A stretch of DNA of 64,000 bases. It comes from Methylobacterium sp. R2-1 (lineage in GTDB: Bacteria; Pseudomonadota; Alphaproteobacteria; Rhizobiales; Beijerinckiaceae). A model generated the notes under the pieces. The model did no database searches, was not told the origin of the DNA, and was given only the letters and a program-made list of their open reading frames with translations. Shown one piece after another: positions 54,574-62,417 of the stretch; the first letter of the stretch is position 1; every line of letters begins with the position of its first letter. The stretch spans positions 1 to 64,000 of the forward strand of contig NZ_JACHWM010000018.1 in the NCBI RefSeq assembly GCF_014191355.1. The letters run 5' to 3'. A program made the translations under genes and the position numbers.

Positions 54574-55161
54574 TTAATGAGGCGCCTTCGCTTCTTTGTC
54601 GTGCGCTCCGTTCACAAACTGATCTGCAAGAAAGACTTCGGCGCGCCTCCAGGATTCGTCGTTGTCTCCTCGGAAGTTGAGATCTCTGCTGAATATTTCC
54701 TTTTCTGTCTTGACATCGTAGAGGCGCATGAACAGCTGCATTATCAGTGAACTGCTTTTATGTACGACGCCTATTAGCATATAGCTTGCGCCGGCCTGCC
54801 GAGCGGTTTGCAGCAGGCACTTTGCATCCTCCGACGGACAGTTTTTCTTGAGATCGGCGGCTGTGACCTCCACGACATTGTAGACGCCGGCTTTCGATAG
54901 GTCGGCAGCAAGACTGTTGCCCATCACCTCAAGGCGCCGCGTGTGATCGTTTACTTGATCCGTAGGCTCGGCGGATGTGTCAAGCAACTTCATCGGCAGC
55001 ATGGCAACCGTTTTTCCAGATGGAACCGCCGCTGCGGTCAGAGACCATGCGCAGCCGATGGCAACGGCCGTAGTAGCGATCAATCGCCTGCGGACCCGTG
55101 ACGCTTTCAGCGCGGTAATGCCCTGGCTCACATCGCCGGAGCGTGATCTGCGATCCCGCAT
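54574..55161 (-). CDS. Secreted DUF2380-family protein
   Basis: 195 residues from the ATG at 55159-55161, with GGGAGG five bases upstream. An N-terminal signal sequence (RRRLIATTAVAIGCAWSLTAAA) is preceded by an Arg-rich stretch. The mature part matches DUF2380: VAMLPMKLLDTSAEP, RRLEVMGNSLAADLSKAGVYNVVEV, CLLQTARQAGASYMLIGVVHKSSSLIMQLFMRLYDVKTEKEIF. This resembles the beta-propeller-free, TolB-N-terminal-like domain found in periplasmic proteins. Two cysteines (NCPSEDAKC) may form a disulfide. Function unknown. Confidence 0.8.
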   Translation of the reverse strand: MRDRRSRSGDVSQGITALKASRVRRRLIATTAVAIGCAWSLTAAAVPSGKTVAMLPMKLLDTSAEPTDQVNDHTRRLEVMGNSLAADLSKAGVYNVVEVTAADLKKNCPSEDAKCLLQTARQAGASYMLIGVVHKSSSLIMQLFMRLYDVKTEKEIFSRDLNFRGDNDESWRRAEVFLADQFVNGAHDKEAKAPH

Positions 55162-55301
55162 GCATTCCTCCCGTGACGGCCTATTGAAGTTTTTTTGCCG
55201 ACGCCGTCGCCCGGCTCTCGCAGGATACACCATGCCCGATTCCCATTCTTGCCATTTGGTGCCATGCTAGGTTGAAGGAGCTGAAGATTGATGGAATTTT
55301 A

Positions 55302-56291
55302 ATGGGACAGGTGGGGCTGACCAAAGCTCGAGCTATGGGACCCATCGCGGACGCTGTCGAACGAGCCGGTGGCTCGGTGAAAAGGGTATTCGCTCGAGCC
55401 GAGATGCCGCTCGGACTCATGGACGACCCCGAGCGCCTGATCCTCCTCCGCGATCAGCTTCAGCTCGTCGAGTGTGCGGCAAAAGAACTGGGAGACGCCG
55501 CTCTGCCGGCGCGTTTGTCGACTGCCACAGGCGTCGCTGGTCTCGGCGCCATCGGCCGTCACGTATGCTCTTCCCCCACTCTCGGGGAAGCCATTCGAAA
55601 AGCCGAAGCCGTAACGCCGCACCTGCTGCAGACCGCGACTTGGACAGGCCTGCAGGTCAGAGGAAGAACCGCCACGTACGGCTACATGGTGGAGGAACGG
55701 ATCGACACGGGACGGCAGATCAACGAAGTTCTGGCGCTTGGTTACCTTTTGGGCGTGGTTCGTCACTTTATGGGAGCTGATTGGCGTCCAGACCGAGCCC
55801 TCGTCACCGGCGCTTGCCTGCCTGCGAACGCCGAAATCGGAAGCATTTTCGATTGCGAATTGGCTCTTGGTCCACGAGCCGGCATCTCGTTTTCATCCGA
55901 TCTTTTGAGCACGCCAAATCCTAATCCGGTATCGGTTCTCGAATGCGAGCCGGTTCGGCACTTGCCGGTGTCTGACGACCTTCCGTCGTGCGTCGAACAA
56001 CTCATTCTTCTCGGTCTGGACCGTCGGAGGCCGATGATCGATTGGGTGTCGCAGAAGCTGGGAGTCTCGCGCAGAACACTTCAACGGCGCTTGGAAGAGA
56101 GACAGACTACATTCGCGGATTTGCAGCGTTCAGTATTTCAATCCGAAGCAAAACGCCTTCTCACTGAACGCTGGCGGCCTATCGGCCAAATTGCTCGAGA
56201 ACTCGGCTACAGCGACCCGGCCCACTTCAGCAGAGCATTCCTTGATTGGACAGGAGTGCCGCCAAGAGCCTGGAGGAAGCTCCAGGTTTAG
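55302..56291 (+). CDS. AraC-family transcriptional regulator (OruR/QhpR-like)
   Basis: 329 residues from the ATG at 55302 (GATGGAAT upstream); a TTG ten codons earlier is an alternative. N-terminal about 190 residues match the arabinose-binding-domain type of AraC regulators (PIADAVERAGGSVKRVFARAEMPLGLMDDPERLILLRDQLQLVECAAKELGD). The C-terminal AraC HTH pair is clear: VSQKLGVSRRTLQRRLEERQTTFADLQRSVFQSEAKRLL and IARELGYSDPAHFSRAFLDWTGVPPRAWR. The gene is separated from the divergent DUF2380 gene by 140 bases. Effector unknown. Confidence 0.9.
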   Translation: MGQVGLTKARAMGPIADAVERAGGSVKRVFARAEMPLGLMDDPERLILLRDQLQLVECAAKELGDAALPARLSTATGVAGLGAIGRHVCSSPTLGEAIRKAEAVTPHLLQTATWTGLQVRGRTATYGYMVEERIDTGRQINEVLALGYLLGVVRHFMGADWRPDRALVTGACLPANAEIGSIFDCELALGPRAGISFSSDLLSTPNPNPVSVLECEPVRHLPVSDDLPSCVEQLILLGLDRRRPMIDWVSQKLGVSRRTLQRRLEERQTTFADLQRSVFQSEAKRLLTERWRPIGQIARELGYSDPAHFSRAFLDWTGVPPRAWRKLQV

Positions 56292-56731
56292 AGCGCCTAA
56301 CAGAACGGCACGAAGCAGTCGGATCGGCGTTGGTGGGGATGGCTCGACCTCTGCTTCCCGACGATCTCTGGATCGAGATTGCCCCGCTCCTACTGGCGCC
56401 TCGGCCCCGGCCGAAGGGTGAGCGGCCTCCGATCGACAGTCGGGCAGCCCTGACCGGCATCCTGTTCGTGCTGCGCTCAGGACTGCCCTGGGAGATGCTG
56501 CCGGCCGAGATGGGCTGCGGGAGCGGCATGAGTTGCTGGCGCCGCCTGCGCGACTGGCAGGCGGCCGGCGTGTGGGCGCGGCTGCATCAGGTGCTGCTGA
56601 AGCGGATGCAGGCAGCCGGTGAGATCGACTGGGGCCGCGCGAGCCTGGACAGTGCCTCTGTCCCGGCCAAACGTATGGCCCGCCCCGTCCGCAAATGGCT
56701 CTGGATCCGCTGGTCTGAGCAGTCTGCATAA
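56292..56731 (+). mobile_element. IS5-family insertion sequence remnant
   Basis: The coding part begins at the ATG at 56339-56341 (MARPLLPDDLWIEIAPLLL) and matches the N-terminal domain of IS5-type transposases: DSRAALTGILFVLRSGLPWEMLPAEMGCGSGMSCWRRLRDWQAAGVWARLHQVLLKRM, then IDWGRASLDSASVPA, which contains the first catalytic Asp. It then loses similarity and stops at 56729-56731; the remaining two thirds of the transposase is gone. GAGCGCCTAAC at 56290-56300 resembles an IS5-type left end. Confidence 0.8.
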
Positions 56732-56822
56732 ACGTATCCGGCCTTCTGGCAGAGCCGTTGGCCAAGATGGAGATCCGCGCGTCCTGGGCCTCATAAAGGG
56801 GTCGGCGTCATGCGCCATTTTT
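56732..56822. other. Junction between IS5 remnant and IS1595-type transposon
   Basis: About 90 bases of unassigned sequence between the truncated IS5 transposase and the left inverted repeat at 56823. No gene. Confidence 0.3.
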
Positions 56823-56847
56823 GCGGCCTTATGGAGCAAATGCACCA
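56823..56847 (+). repeat. Left terminal inverted repeat of the IS1595-type transposon
   Basis: 25 bases beginning GCGGCCTTATGGAGCAAATG, exactly complementary to 60984-61008. Followed within 15 bases by one copy of the operator-like palindrome (56861-56880). Confidence 0.85.
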
Positions 56848-56860
56848 CGGTGATGGCGGA

Positions 56861-56880
56861 TGCCATCGCGGGTGATGGCG
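56861..56880. promoter_or_regulatory. Operator-like palindrome TGCCATC-N6-GATGGC, copy 1
   Basis: TGCCATC at 56861-56867 and GATGGCG at 56874-56880, spacer six bases, just inside the left end of the transposon and ahead of the gene at 56980. Same arrangement recurs at 58044, 58088 and 60940. Confidence 0.5.
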
Positions 56881-56979
56881 GGAGCCATCATCAAAGGTGC
56901 AACTCTGTGAGGCACATTTCGCGGAAATGGGATATGATAAACACGGAAAGCGAACAACAGACGCCAATCGTCTCAGCAC

Positions 56980-57789
56980 ATGAAGCATCCTGCTTCCATG
57001 TCGCGCCTACGTCTCGGCCTTGCCCGCATCGCCACTTTTTTGACGACGCTTTTCCTTTGGACGTGGGCAAGCACGAAGGTCTCGGTGACGCTCATAGGAG
57101 CGAGCACCGTGGGTGACGATTTCAATCAACTCCTAGACCGGCTTCCGATCTGGGCTAACTGGCTGTTTTCGACCCCGTGGTGGGTGCCTAGCATTCTGGC
57201 AACCGCACTCACGGCCTTTCTGCTCTGGCTTAGCTGGCCCAGAAAGCCGCCATTGAGCGAGCAGGGAGTTGGACAAGGCATTACAGACGCCCGCCCTGCC
57301 CCTGCGCAAGGAGACACTGATGGTCCTTGCGTTTCAGCGTCCCTGCGCAAGGTCGCCGGCATGGACGAATGGGTTATGGATGTTCAGGCCAAGAAAGATT
57401 TGCCCTCTCTGGTGGTCAGGCTAGATGTCCAGGAATATGTTTCACATCTTGACCGCTTCGATAAGTGGCGCTGCAAAACCACTTTTGCCAAAGACAGAGT
57501 GATAGAGGGAGAGACGTTTTACATCCACTTAATTAAATGGGACTGGCCTGGAAGAGATATCAAATGGGCTTTCTGGTGCTATGAGGGTCACGACAGCCCA
57601 GACCAGCAAACGGCGGAAGCTGGACGGCTGATGCTAAGCGACGAATTTTCCCGCTGTCGGCTTGTCTTTCGATCCGCCTCGGGAGAGAGCCAAATTGTTA
57701 AGTTTATTGTACTCTCTCGCCACAGAAATGACCCGGCCGAATGCCCAATTCTCATAAGCGAGGAAGCTTTTAATTACGAAGCGTATTAG
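56980..57789 (+). CDS. Membrane-anchored hypothetical protein (transposon passenger)
   Basis: 269 residues; a second ATG lies six codons on. Two membrane helices near the N-terminus (ARIATFLTTLFLWTWAS and WVPSILATALTAFLLWLSW) are followed by a ~180-residue soluble domain (WVMDVQAKKDLPSLVVRLDVQEYVSHLDRF..., beta-rich, several Trp and Cys). No family recognised. The topology, two helices then a cytoplasmic domain, resembles membrane effectors in some defence systems, but this is only a resemblance. First gene inside the left end. Confidence 0.65.
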   Translation: MKHPASMSRLRLGLARIATFLTTLFLWTWASTKVSVTLIGASTVGDDFNQLLDRLPIWANWLFSTPWWVPSILATALTAFLLWLSWPRKPPLSEQGVGQGITDARPAPAQGDTDGPCVSASLRKVAGMDEWVMDVQAKKDLPSLVVRLDVQEYVSHLDRFDKWRCKTTFAKDRVIEGETFYIHLIKWDWPGRDIKWAFWCYEGHDSPDQQTAEAGRLMLSDEFSRCRLVFRSASGESQIVKFIVLSRHRNDPAECPILISEEAFNYEAY

Positions 57790-58020
57790 CTAGTCGAGTC
57801 GTATTTCTTTCGTTCCAACTGCGGCTAAACACTGAACAAAAAAAACGGCCGTGAACTTCCCTCGCGCCAACTTGTTGCGAACGTTCGGCTCTGTCTCTTT
57901 CACGCCAATCTCAGCGAGCTTGTCCACGAGCTGCGCGTAGGTCACGCCCCTGCGCTTCAACTCCGCTTTCAGGATGCCCTTCACGCGAGCATCCCAAGCC
58001 TGTTCCGCGTCGTCAGCCAT
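57790..58020 (-). CDS. DUF6471-like small protein
   Basis: 76 residues (MADDAEQAWDARVKGILKAELKRRGVTYAQLVDKLAEIGVKETEPNVRNKLARGKFTAVFFVQCLAAVG). A helix-turn-helix-like pattern (VTYAQLVDKLAEIGVKETEPNVRNKLARGKF) suggests DNA binding. Proteins of this type are often found with mobile elements. It ends head-to-head with the preceding gene, one base after its stop, and its own upstream region has a copy of the operator-like palindrome (58044-58063), so it may be the element's repressor. Confidence 0.75.
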   Translation of the reverse strand: MADDAEQAWDARVKGILKAELKRRGVTYAQLVDKLAEIGVKETEPNVRNKLARGKFTAVFFVQCLAAVGTKEIRLD

Positions 58021-58043
58021 ATCGCATCCTGCCTGATTGCAGA

Positions 58044-58063
58044 TGCCATCATACGCGATGCCT
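58044..58063. promoter_or_regulatory. Operator-like palindrome, copy 2
   Basis: TGCCATC (58044-58050), six-base spacer, GATGCCT (58057-58063); right arm imperfect. Lies 24 bases upstream of the DUF6471-like start and is followed by GGGCAAGGGCAAAGG-like sequence shared with the 60940 copy on the minus strand (TAGTCAAGG versus TAGGTCAAGG). Confidence 0.45.
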
Positions 58064-58087
58064 TTGCCCTTGACTATAGGGCGACAA

Positions 58088-58107
58088 TGCCATCAAATAA
58101 GATGCAT
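58088..58107. promoter_or_regulatory. Operator-like palindrome, copy 3, ahead of the transposase
   Basis: TGCCATC (58088-58094), six-base spacer, GATGCAT (58101-58107). The motif half GATGGCA also overlaps the transposase start codon at 58121-58127. A repressor bound here would block both transposase and DUF6471-like transcription. Confidence 0.45.
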
Positions 58108-58121
58108 AGGCATCTGACACG

Positions 58122-59096
58122 ATGGCAATGTGCCAACACTTCCTCCTTTCGGCCAAGGCCCGCACCCTGTCGCTCAAGGCGATCTACAAGGGCGGCGAGG
58201 ACAAGGCGTATGAGACCTTCAAGCGGCTTCGCTGGCCCGAGACGGATGGCGATCCCGTGTGCCCGAAGTGCGGGTGCCTGGAGCACTACAACATCACCAC
58301 GCGCCGCTGCTTCAAGTGCGCCGGGTGCGGATCGCAGTTCTCGGTCACATCGGGGACGATCTTCGCCTCCCGCAAGCTGTCCTTCATGGATCTGTGCGGA
58401 GCCGTGGCGATCTTCGTCAACGCGGTGAAGGGTCTGTCTGCGCTCCAACTCGGCCGCGATCTCTCCGTCTCCTACAAGACGGCCTTCGTGCTCGCTCACA
58501 AGCTCCGTGAGGCGCTTGGGACGGAAGCCAAGGGTGTGACGCTTGAGGGCGAGGTCGAGATCGACGGCGCCTATTTCGGCGGCCACGTGCGCCCTGAGAA
58601 CCGCAAGGAGGACCGCAAGGACCGTCGCCTCAAGGAGCACCAGACCGGCGAGCGCCGCGTCGTCATCGTCATGCGCCAGCGCGGCGGACGTACCCTCACG
58701 TTCGTGCGCAAGCGCGAGGCTGAGGGCGTTGCTCTCGCCAAGGAGCACATCGCCAAGGGCGCGAAGGTGTACGCCGACGAAGCGAACCACTGGGATGATC
58801 TAGAGGCGGCGTTCCCCGATGCCGGCCGGATCAACCACTCCGAAGCCTACTCGGCCGATGGCGCCAACACGAACCAAGCCGAGAGCTTCTTTGCTCGCCT
58901 GCGGCGCATGGTGAGCGGGCAGCACCACTTCGTGACGGCCCGCTATCTCTACCAGTACGCCGTTGAAGCCGCATGGAAGGAAGATCATCGCCGTCTGCCG
59001 AACGGGATGACGTTCGCCCAAACGATCCGGCTGGCGATGTTGTCGCCAGTGAATCGGGCTTGGAAGGGGTACTGGCAGAAGCACGATTGCCGATAA
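58122..59096 (+). CDS. IS1595-family (ISXO2-like) transposase
   Basis: 324 residues. N-terminal zinc ribbon (CPKCGCLEHY...CFKCAGCGSQFSVTSGTIFASRKL) near residues 47-85, then the ISXO2-like DDE domain: EIDGAYFGGH (first Asp), VYADEANHWDDL (second Asp), YSADGANTNQAESFFARLRRM (N/E position; the family often uses DDNK or DDEK variants). C-terminus FVTARYLYQYAVEAAWKEDHRRLPNGMTF is typical. Complete and apparently intact. It should act on the 25-bp inverted repeats at 56823 and 60984. Confidence 0.93.
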   Translation: MAMCQHFLLSAKARTLSLKAIYKGGEDKAYETFKRLRWPETDGDPVCPKCGCLEHYNITTRRCFKCAGCGSQFSVTSGTIFASRKLSFMDLCGAVAIFVNAVKGLSALQLGRDLSVSYKTAFVLAHKLREALGTEAKGVTLEGEVEIDGAYFGGHVRPENRKEDRKDRRLKEHQTGERRVVIVMRQRGGRTLTFVRKREAEGVALAKEHIAKGAKVYADEANHWDDLEAAFPDAGRINHSEAYSADGANTNQAESFFARLRRMVSGQHHFVTARYLYQYAVEAAWKEDHRRLPNGMTFAQTIRLAMLSPVNRAWKGYWQKHDCR

Positions 59097-59207
59097 CTCG
59101 GCCGCTTGTTTGTCTCAGAAAGCACCCTATAACTGAATGCCGTCAAGCTGCCGGCCCCGCCGGCCCGCTCGAATTGTACGTGGACGCTATAACCAAGAGA
59201 ATATACA

Positions 59208-59654
59208 ATGGCTAGGCGATCTGCCCCACGAAAACTACCTGTCCCTCCCGCGCCGAACGCGGCCGAGGTAGGGCCAGAGATAGAAGAGGCAAAGCAAATC
59301 AGCGAATTCGATGAATTTTTGATAGACAGAATTCTATGCCGCATGATTGCGCATCGGGAATTCGACCCTAAGACAACAGATCAGGCCAAGGACAAATTGC
59401 TTCCCTACATTAGGCAGCATGTAGACACCGCGCTGATCGATTGCATCTGCTCAACCGAGGCCTGCAAGAACCACAACTTGCCGCTTCCGAAGTATCCTTT
59501 CTATAAAAGAGAGGATCATGTGCAATTTCGAGTGAGAAAGCTGGTGGAAAGCGTTTATCCCAACGCGCACAAGGAATTTATCCGTAAGAAGGTGACGGGG
59601 TGCATGATTACCGTGCAGCATGCTGTAAATATTGCATGGCAAAAGGCTAGTTAA
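59208..59654 (+). CDS. Hypothetical protein (transposon passenger)
   Basis: 148 residues; start ATG 59208 with AAGAGAATATACA upstream. Charged helical protein with three cysteines in the middle (LIDCICSTEACKNHNLPLPKYPFYKRED) and a basic C-terminus. No family recognised. Its TAA is immediately followed by the TTG start of the next gene, so the two are co-translated. GC is lower than the chromosome. Confidence 0.65.
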   Translation: MARRSAPRKLPVPPAPNAAEVGPEIEEAKQISEFDEFLIDRILCRMIAHREFDPKTTDQAKDKLLPYIRQHVDTALIDCICSTEACKNHNLPLPKYPFYKREDHVQFRVRKLVESVYPNAHKEFIRKKVTGCMITVQHAVNIAWQKAS

Positions 59655-60194
59655 TTGAATCCTGCAGAAAAAGAACCCGTTAAGAAAGGGCGATATGCCT
59701 TCTCTAAGTGGCAGGACATCAAGTTTCGACTTGAGAATACTGCCCTTAGAGATATTATGTTCGGCAGCTTTACTGCGATAACAAGCGCATTTTTTTACCG
59801 CTACACGACGCTGAACGGAACGAGTCAGAGCGCCGCCGCTTTGATCGACTCAGACATGCTGCTGGCAAGCGCAATGGCTTTGGTTTTTGCGGCTTCCTTC
59901 CGCTATTTGGGTCATTTCGCGTTTGTATTTTCTTGTCCGACGCTTATACAGTCCCACAAAGATATTGATGATCTATTGAAAAAGGCAAAAGATTCCCTGA
60001 CCGATACAGAAGAGTGGGCTAACGTTCACAGAAGCCAAGCTGTAAAGTGGGGAGCAGATAATTATAGAAGGCCGATTTTGAGGTTACTGATTTGGTTTAC
60101 CGAGATGATTTCATTTGGGTTTTTTGCAGCAGGGATCTGTTTGCTATTTTTAGCCGTTCATCGATTTCTTCTTCAGATGCTCCGTCTTTTTTAG
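59655..60194 (+). CDS. Membrane hypothetical protein (transposon passenger)
   Basis: 179 residues from a TTG at 59655 directly after the previous stop. Three to four membrane helices: IMFGSFTAITSAFFYRY, MLLASAMALVFAASFRYLGHFAFVF and MISFGFFAAGICLLFLAVHRFLL, with a charged loop (HKDIDDLLKKAKDSLTDTEEWANVHRSQ) between. No family recognised. With the preceding gene it makes a two-gene unit (soluble plus membrane), AT-richer than the surroundings. Confidence 0.65.
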   Translation: MNPAEKEPVKKGRYAFSKWQDIKFRLENTALRDIMFGSFTAITSAFFYRYTTLNGTSQSAAALIDSDMLLASAMALVFAASFRYLGHFAFVFSCPTLIQSHKDIDDLLKKAKDSLTDTEEWANVHRSQAVKWGADNYRRPILRLLIWFTEMISFGFFAAGICLLFLAVHRFLLQMLRLF

Positions 60195-60432
60195 CTTGGA
60201 TATATACATCAATCAGGCGAGTCGCCGCCTGCGCGACCAGCGAATGCCACTTGGGCAATTTAACTATATTGGGTTCATCTAATGGTTTTTTGAAGTCAGG
60301 CTCCGATGTCATGGCAGGCCCTTCAATTGTGGTCATTTTATTAAACGATGCATCCATCGCGGAACCACTTAATCGCCTTGAGATATCCCCATAAACAACA
60401 GCCGGAAGGCCGACAAAGCTCCATTTTGCCAC
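60097..60432 (-). CDS. Small hypothetical protein (transposon passenger)
   Basis: 111 residues from a GTG at 60430-60432 with AGAGGT six bases upstream. Residues 40-110 (EPDFKKPLDEPNIVKLPKWHSLVAQAATRLIDVYIQAKKDGASEEEIDERLKIANRSLL) are helical. It overlaps the 3' end of the convergent membrane gene by about 98 bases; both frames could be real because they are in different strands, but the overlap reduces confidence. No family known. Confidence 0.5.
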   Translation of the reverse strand: MAKWSFVGLPAVVYGDISRRLSGSAMDASFNKMTTIEGPAMTSEPDFKKPLDEPNIVKLPKWHSLVAQAATRLIDVYIQAKKDGASEEEIDERLKIANRSLLQKTQMKSSR

Positions 60433-60499
60433 TCATTACCTCTATACAAAATGCATTCCATGTCTTCTTCATTCAAAATTAACGTATCCACAGCGAGGG

Positions 60500-60937
60500 T
60501 TAGGTAGAAGCTTGCCAAAAGCACGTACTCCGCTCGTAATGCGATACGGCCACCAGCTTGGCGAGGCGCATCATCCGCAGCGCCTTGCTGGCCCGCTTCA
60601 CCACGTCGCTCAGAAGCCGCTTGTCGGGCATTGCCTTGCCCTCGGCACCGCAGATGCGTTCGGCTAGCTCGCGCGTGCTGAGCGGCCTGTCTGAGCCCCG
60701 TAGCTCCTTGAGAATGAAGCCCCGCAGTTCGTTGCGGTAGAACAGGACGATCCGCTCCGTGCGGGCCGTTCGGTTCTCTAGCTCGCCCTCGTAGCCGAGG
60801 GAGTCGAGCACGCGGTCTATCGCCTCCACATCCGTTTGGATCGTTGCCATGCGCTCCCTGAGCGTGGCGGCTTCGTCTTGAAGCTCTTGGCGGCGTTGGA
60901 GAAGGCCGGTGATGGCGTGAGCGTACGTCTCGGTCAT
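60500..60937 (-). CDS. Coiled-coil plus winged-helix-like protein (transposon passenger)
   Basis: 145 residues. N-terminal coiled coil (LLQRRQELQDEAATLRERMATIQTDVEAIDRVLDSLG) followed by a domain that reads like a winged helix (RGFILKELRGSDRPLSTRELAERICGAEG... LLSDVVKRASKALRMMRLAKLVAVSHYE). Such architecture fits DNA-binding accessory proteins. Its start lies directly on the perfect operator-like palindrome at 60940-60959, so it may be autoregulated. Confidence 0.7.
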   Translation of the reverse strand: MTETYAHAITGLLQRRQELQDEAATLRERMATIQTDVEAIDRVLDSLGYEGELENRTARTERIVLFYRNELRGFILKELRGSDRPLSTRELAERICGAEGKAMPDKRLLSDVVKRASKALRMMRLAKLVAVSHYERSTCFWQAST

Positions 60938-60939
60938 AT

Positions 60940-60959
60940 TGCCATCATAGACGATGGCA
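60940..60959. promoter_or_regulatory. Operator-like palindrome, copy 4 (perfect)
   Basis: TGCCATC (60940-60946), six-base spacer ATAGAC, GATGGCA (60953-60959): a perfect 7-bp inverted repeat, two bases upstream of the start of the coiled-coil gene. On the minus strand it is preceded by a TAGGTCAAGG stretch like the one near copy 2. Confidence 0.6.
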
Positions 60960-60983
60960 TACGCCTTGACCTAGCGTGCTTTC

Positions 60984-61008
60984 TGGTGCATTTGCTCCAT
61001 AAGGCCGC
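60984..61008 (-). repeat. Right terminal inverted repeat of the IS1595-type transposon
   Basis: 25 bases exactly complementary to 56823-56847; marks the right end of the element. Confidence 0.85.
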
Positions 61009-61309
61009 TGATTTGTACACCAAACCTGCTTATTAAGGCCGCCGGAAGCTAAGCCATGCCTTCATGGCATGGCGATAGGTCTCCCCCACACAGTCCCTGC
61101 GGCAATGTCTGCTTCGCTGCATTTGGCGCCCGGAGCCGGACGGGTGGGAAACCACCCAAGTTGGTCGTGCGATCTATCCCGCCAATCGGCCGCAAAGCGG
61201 ACCTCCCAAGGGTCTGCAAAGGGTCGGAAGCGGGCCCTCGGATGATCTGGCGGAGCGGGCTGTGCCTCGCCCTCGCTGCAGCGCCCTCGTGCCCGGTGGC
61301 TGTGAGGCC
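61009..61309. other. Intergenic stretch with one hairpin
   Basis: About 300 bases with no gene I support. An 8-bp perfect stem GCCATGCC/GGCATGGC at 61053-61060 and 61066-61073 with a 5-base loop is the only clear structure and could be a terminator for the minus-strand gene ending at 61310. Confidence 0.35.
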
Positions 61310-61987
61310 CTACTTCACACCCTTCCGCGCTCGATGTCGCCGTTGCCGCTCGGCAGAGGTCATCGCCGTCGCGCCGAGCGTCTTGCGTCCACGCTTCGTC
61401 TGCCTCGGCGTGACGGCCACACCCTCGCGATGCAACTGCCGGATCCAGCGCACGATCTCGCCCGGTGCCGGATTGTCCGGCCGGCTCATCATCAGCAGGA
61501 CCACCGCGGACAGCATCCGATGGTCCAGATCACGCCGCAGGCTCTCCATGAACCACAACAAGCCGCCCAACCCGAACTCCCGGTAGGCGCGTCGGTGGTA
61601 GGCGAACACGATGGGCCAGCGCTTGCGCGCGCGATAGGTCGCCATCGCCGCTTCCATTTCGAGGAACGTATTGGCCGAGACAGGTGCGGTCGAGGCTTCC
61701 CGGCTTCGCTGGGGTATCCGCTCACCTCGGGAGCCCCCGGCGATCAATCGCTTGTACCGGGCGCAGACCGGCTCGATCACCTCGGCGCGGTGGCGGTCGT
61801 AGGCCGATCGCATCTCCGCTTGGAGGTCCTTCAGCCTCTTCTCGGTCGCCGCATCAAGCGTGAACTGTAACCTGCTTTTGGACAACGTCGTCCGGCTCCG
61901 ACCGTGGTGGGAAGCGCACGATCGCTCCCGCTCTTGCGTGACGGATTTCGTCACGGGGCGCCAGTGCTTCGACCCAAATTTCGTCAT
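61310..61987 (-). CDS. Hypothetical protein with basic C-terminal tail
   Basis: 225 residues from the ATG at 61987 (MTKFGSKHWRPV). N-terminal third is low-complexity and polar; residues 60-195 are helical (YDRHRAEVIEPVCARYKRLIAGG; FLEMEAAMATYRARKRWPIVFAYHRRAYREFGLGGLLWFMESLRRDLDHRMLSAVVLLMM). The C-terminus AMTSAERQRRHRARKGVK is a basic motif common in small replication-associated or phage-related alphaproteobacterial proteins. No family named. The true start may be at an internal position; the N-terminal ~35 residues are doubtful. Confidence 0.55.
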   Translation of the reverse strand: MTKFGSKHWRPVTKSVTQERERSCASHHGRSRTTLSKSRLQFTLDAATEKRLKDLQAEMRSAYDRHRAEVIEPVCARYKRLIAGGSRGERIPQRSREASTAPVSANTFLEMEAAMATYRARKRWPIVFAYHRRAYREFGLGGLLWFMESLRRDLDHRMLSAVVLLMMSRPDNPAPGEIVRWIRQLHREGVAVTPRQTKRGRKTLGATAMTSAERQRRHRARKGVK

Positions 61988-62417
61988 CCTATTCGTTACG
62001 CATCCTCGGTGACGCTACCGAAGCGATCGCCATCTTTTCGTGACAATAAGGTGACCGCGTCGGCAGGAGGGGGGTCGGGCTTGATGATCCGACTTCGTCC
62101 TGTCGTCCCCCTCAGCAGTCAACACGCCGCTTGCGGGAATACGCGCGCGCCGCTGTCGCGGTGTGACCGCGAGGCGTCGTCGCGCCAGACGAGCATGGCA
62201 CAACCAAGCCAGCCGTTCTCCGCCTCACGTTGCTCGTCCTGCCGGCTATCCGTGTGTCAGCTTCGGGCCGCTGGCACGCCGGATCCGCCGATTGGCACAC
62301 GGCATCCGCCGAAGGCTGTGCCCGGCGCCCGAACGCAACCGCTCGGCTGAGGGCTGCCCCCGGAGACTGCCCCGGTCATCGCGGATTCCCCGCGCGGCTT
62401 ACCGGGACGTCTCCAGC
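61988..62417. other. Region upstream of the flagellin gene
   Basis: 430 bases between the divergent hypothetical gene and the flagellin start. High-GC with no recognisable gene. The flagellin promoter is expected here; I see no clear sigma-28-type sequence. Confidence 0.35.

Larger units (their letters stand above)
56823..61008. mobile_element. 4.2-kb IS1595-type transposon with passenger genes
   Basis: Bases 56823-56847 are the perfect reverse complement of 60984-61008 (25 of 25 bases). They bound a segment with an ISXO2-like transposase (58122-59096) and six other genes. The transposase is nearer the middle than the end, so the passengers lie on both sides. Single IS1595 elements are normally about 1 kb, so this is an enlarged, cargo-bearing form. 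I could not match a target-site duplication by eye. Confidence 0.8.
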
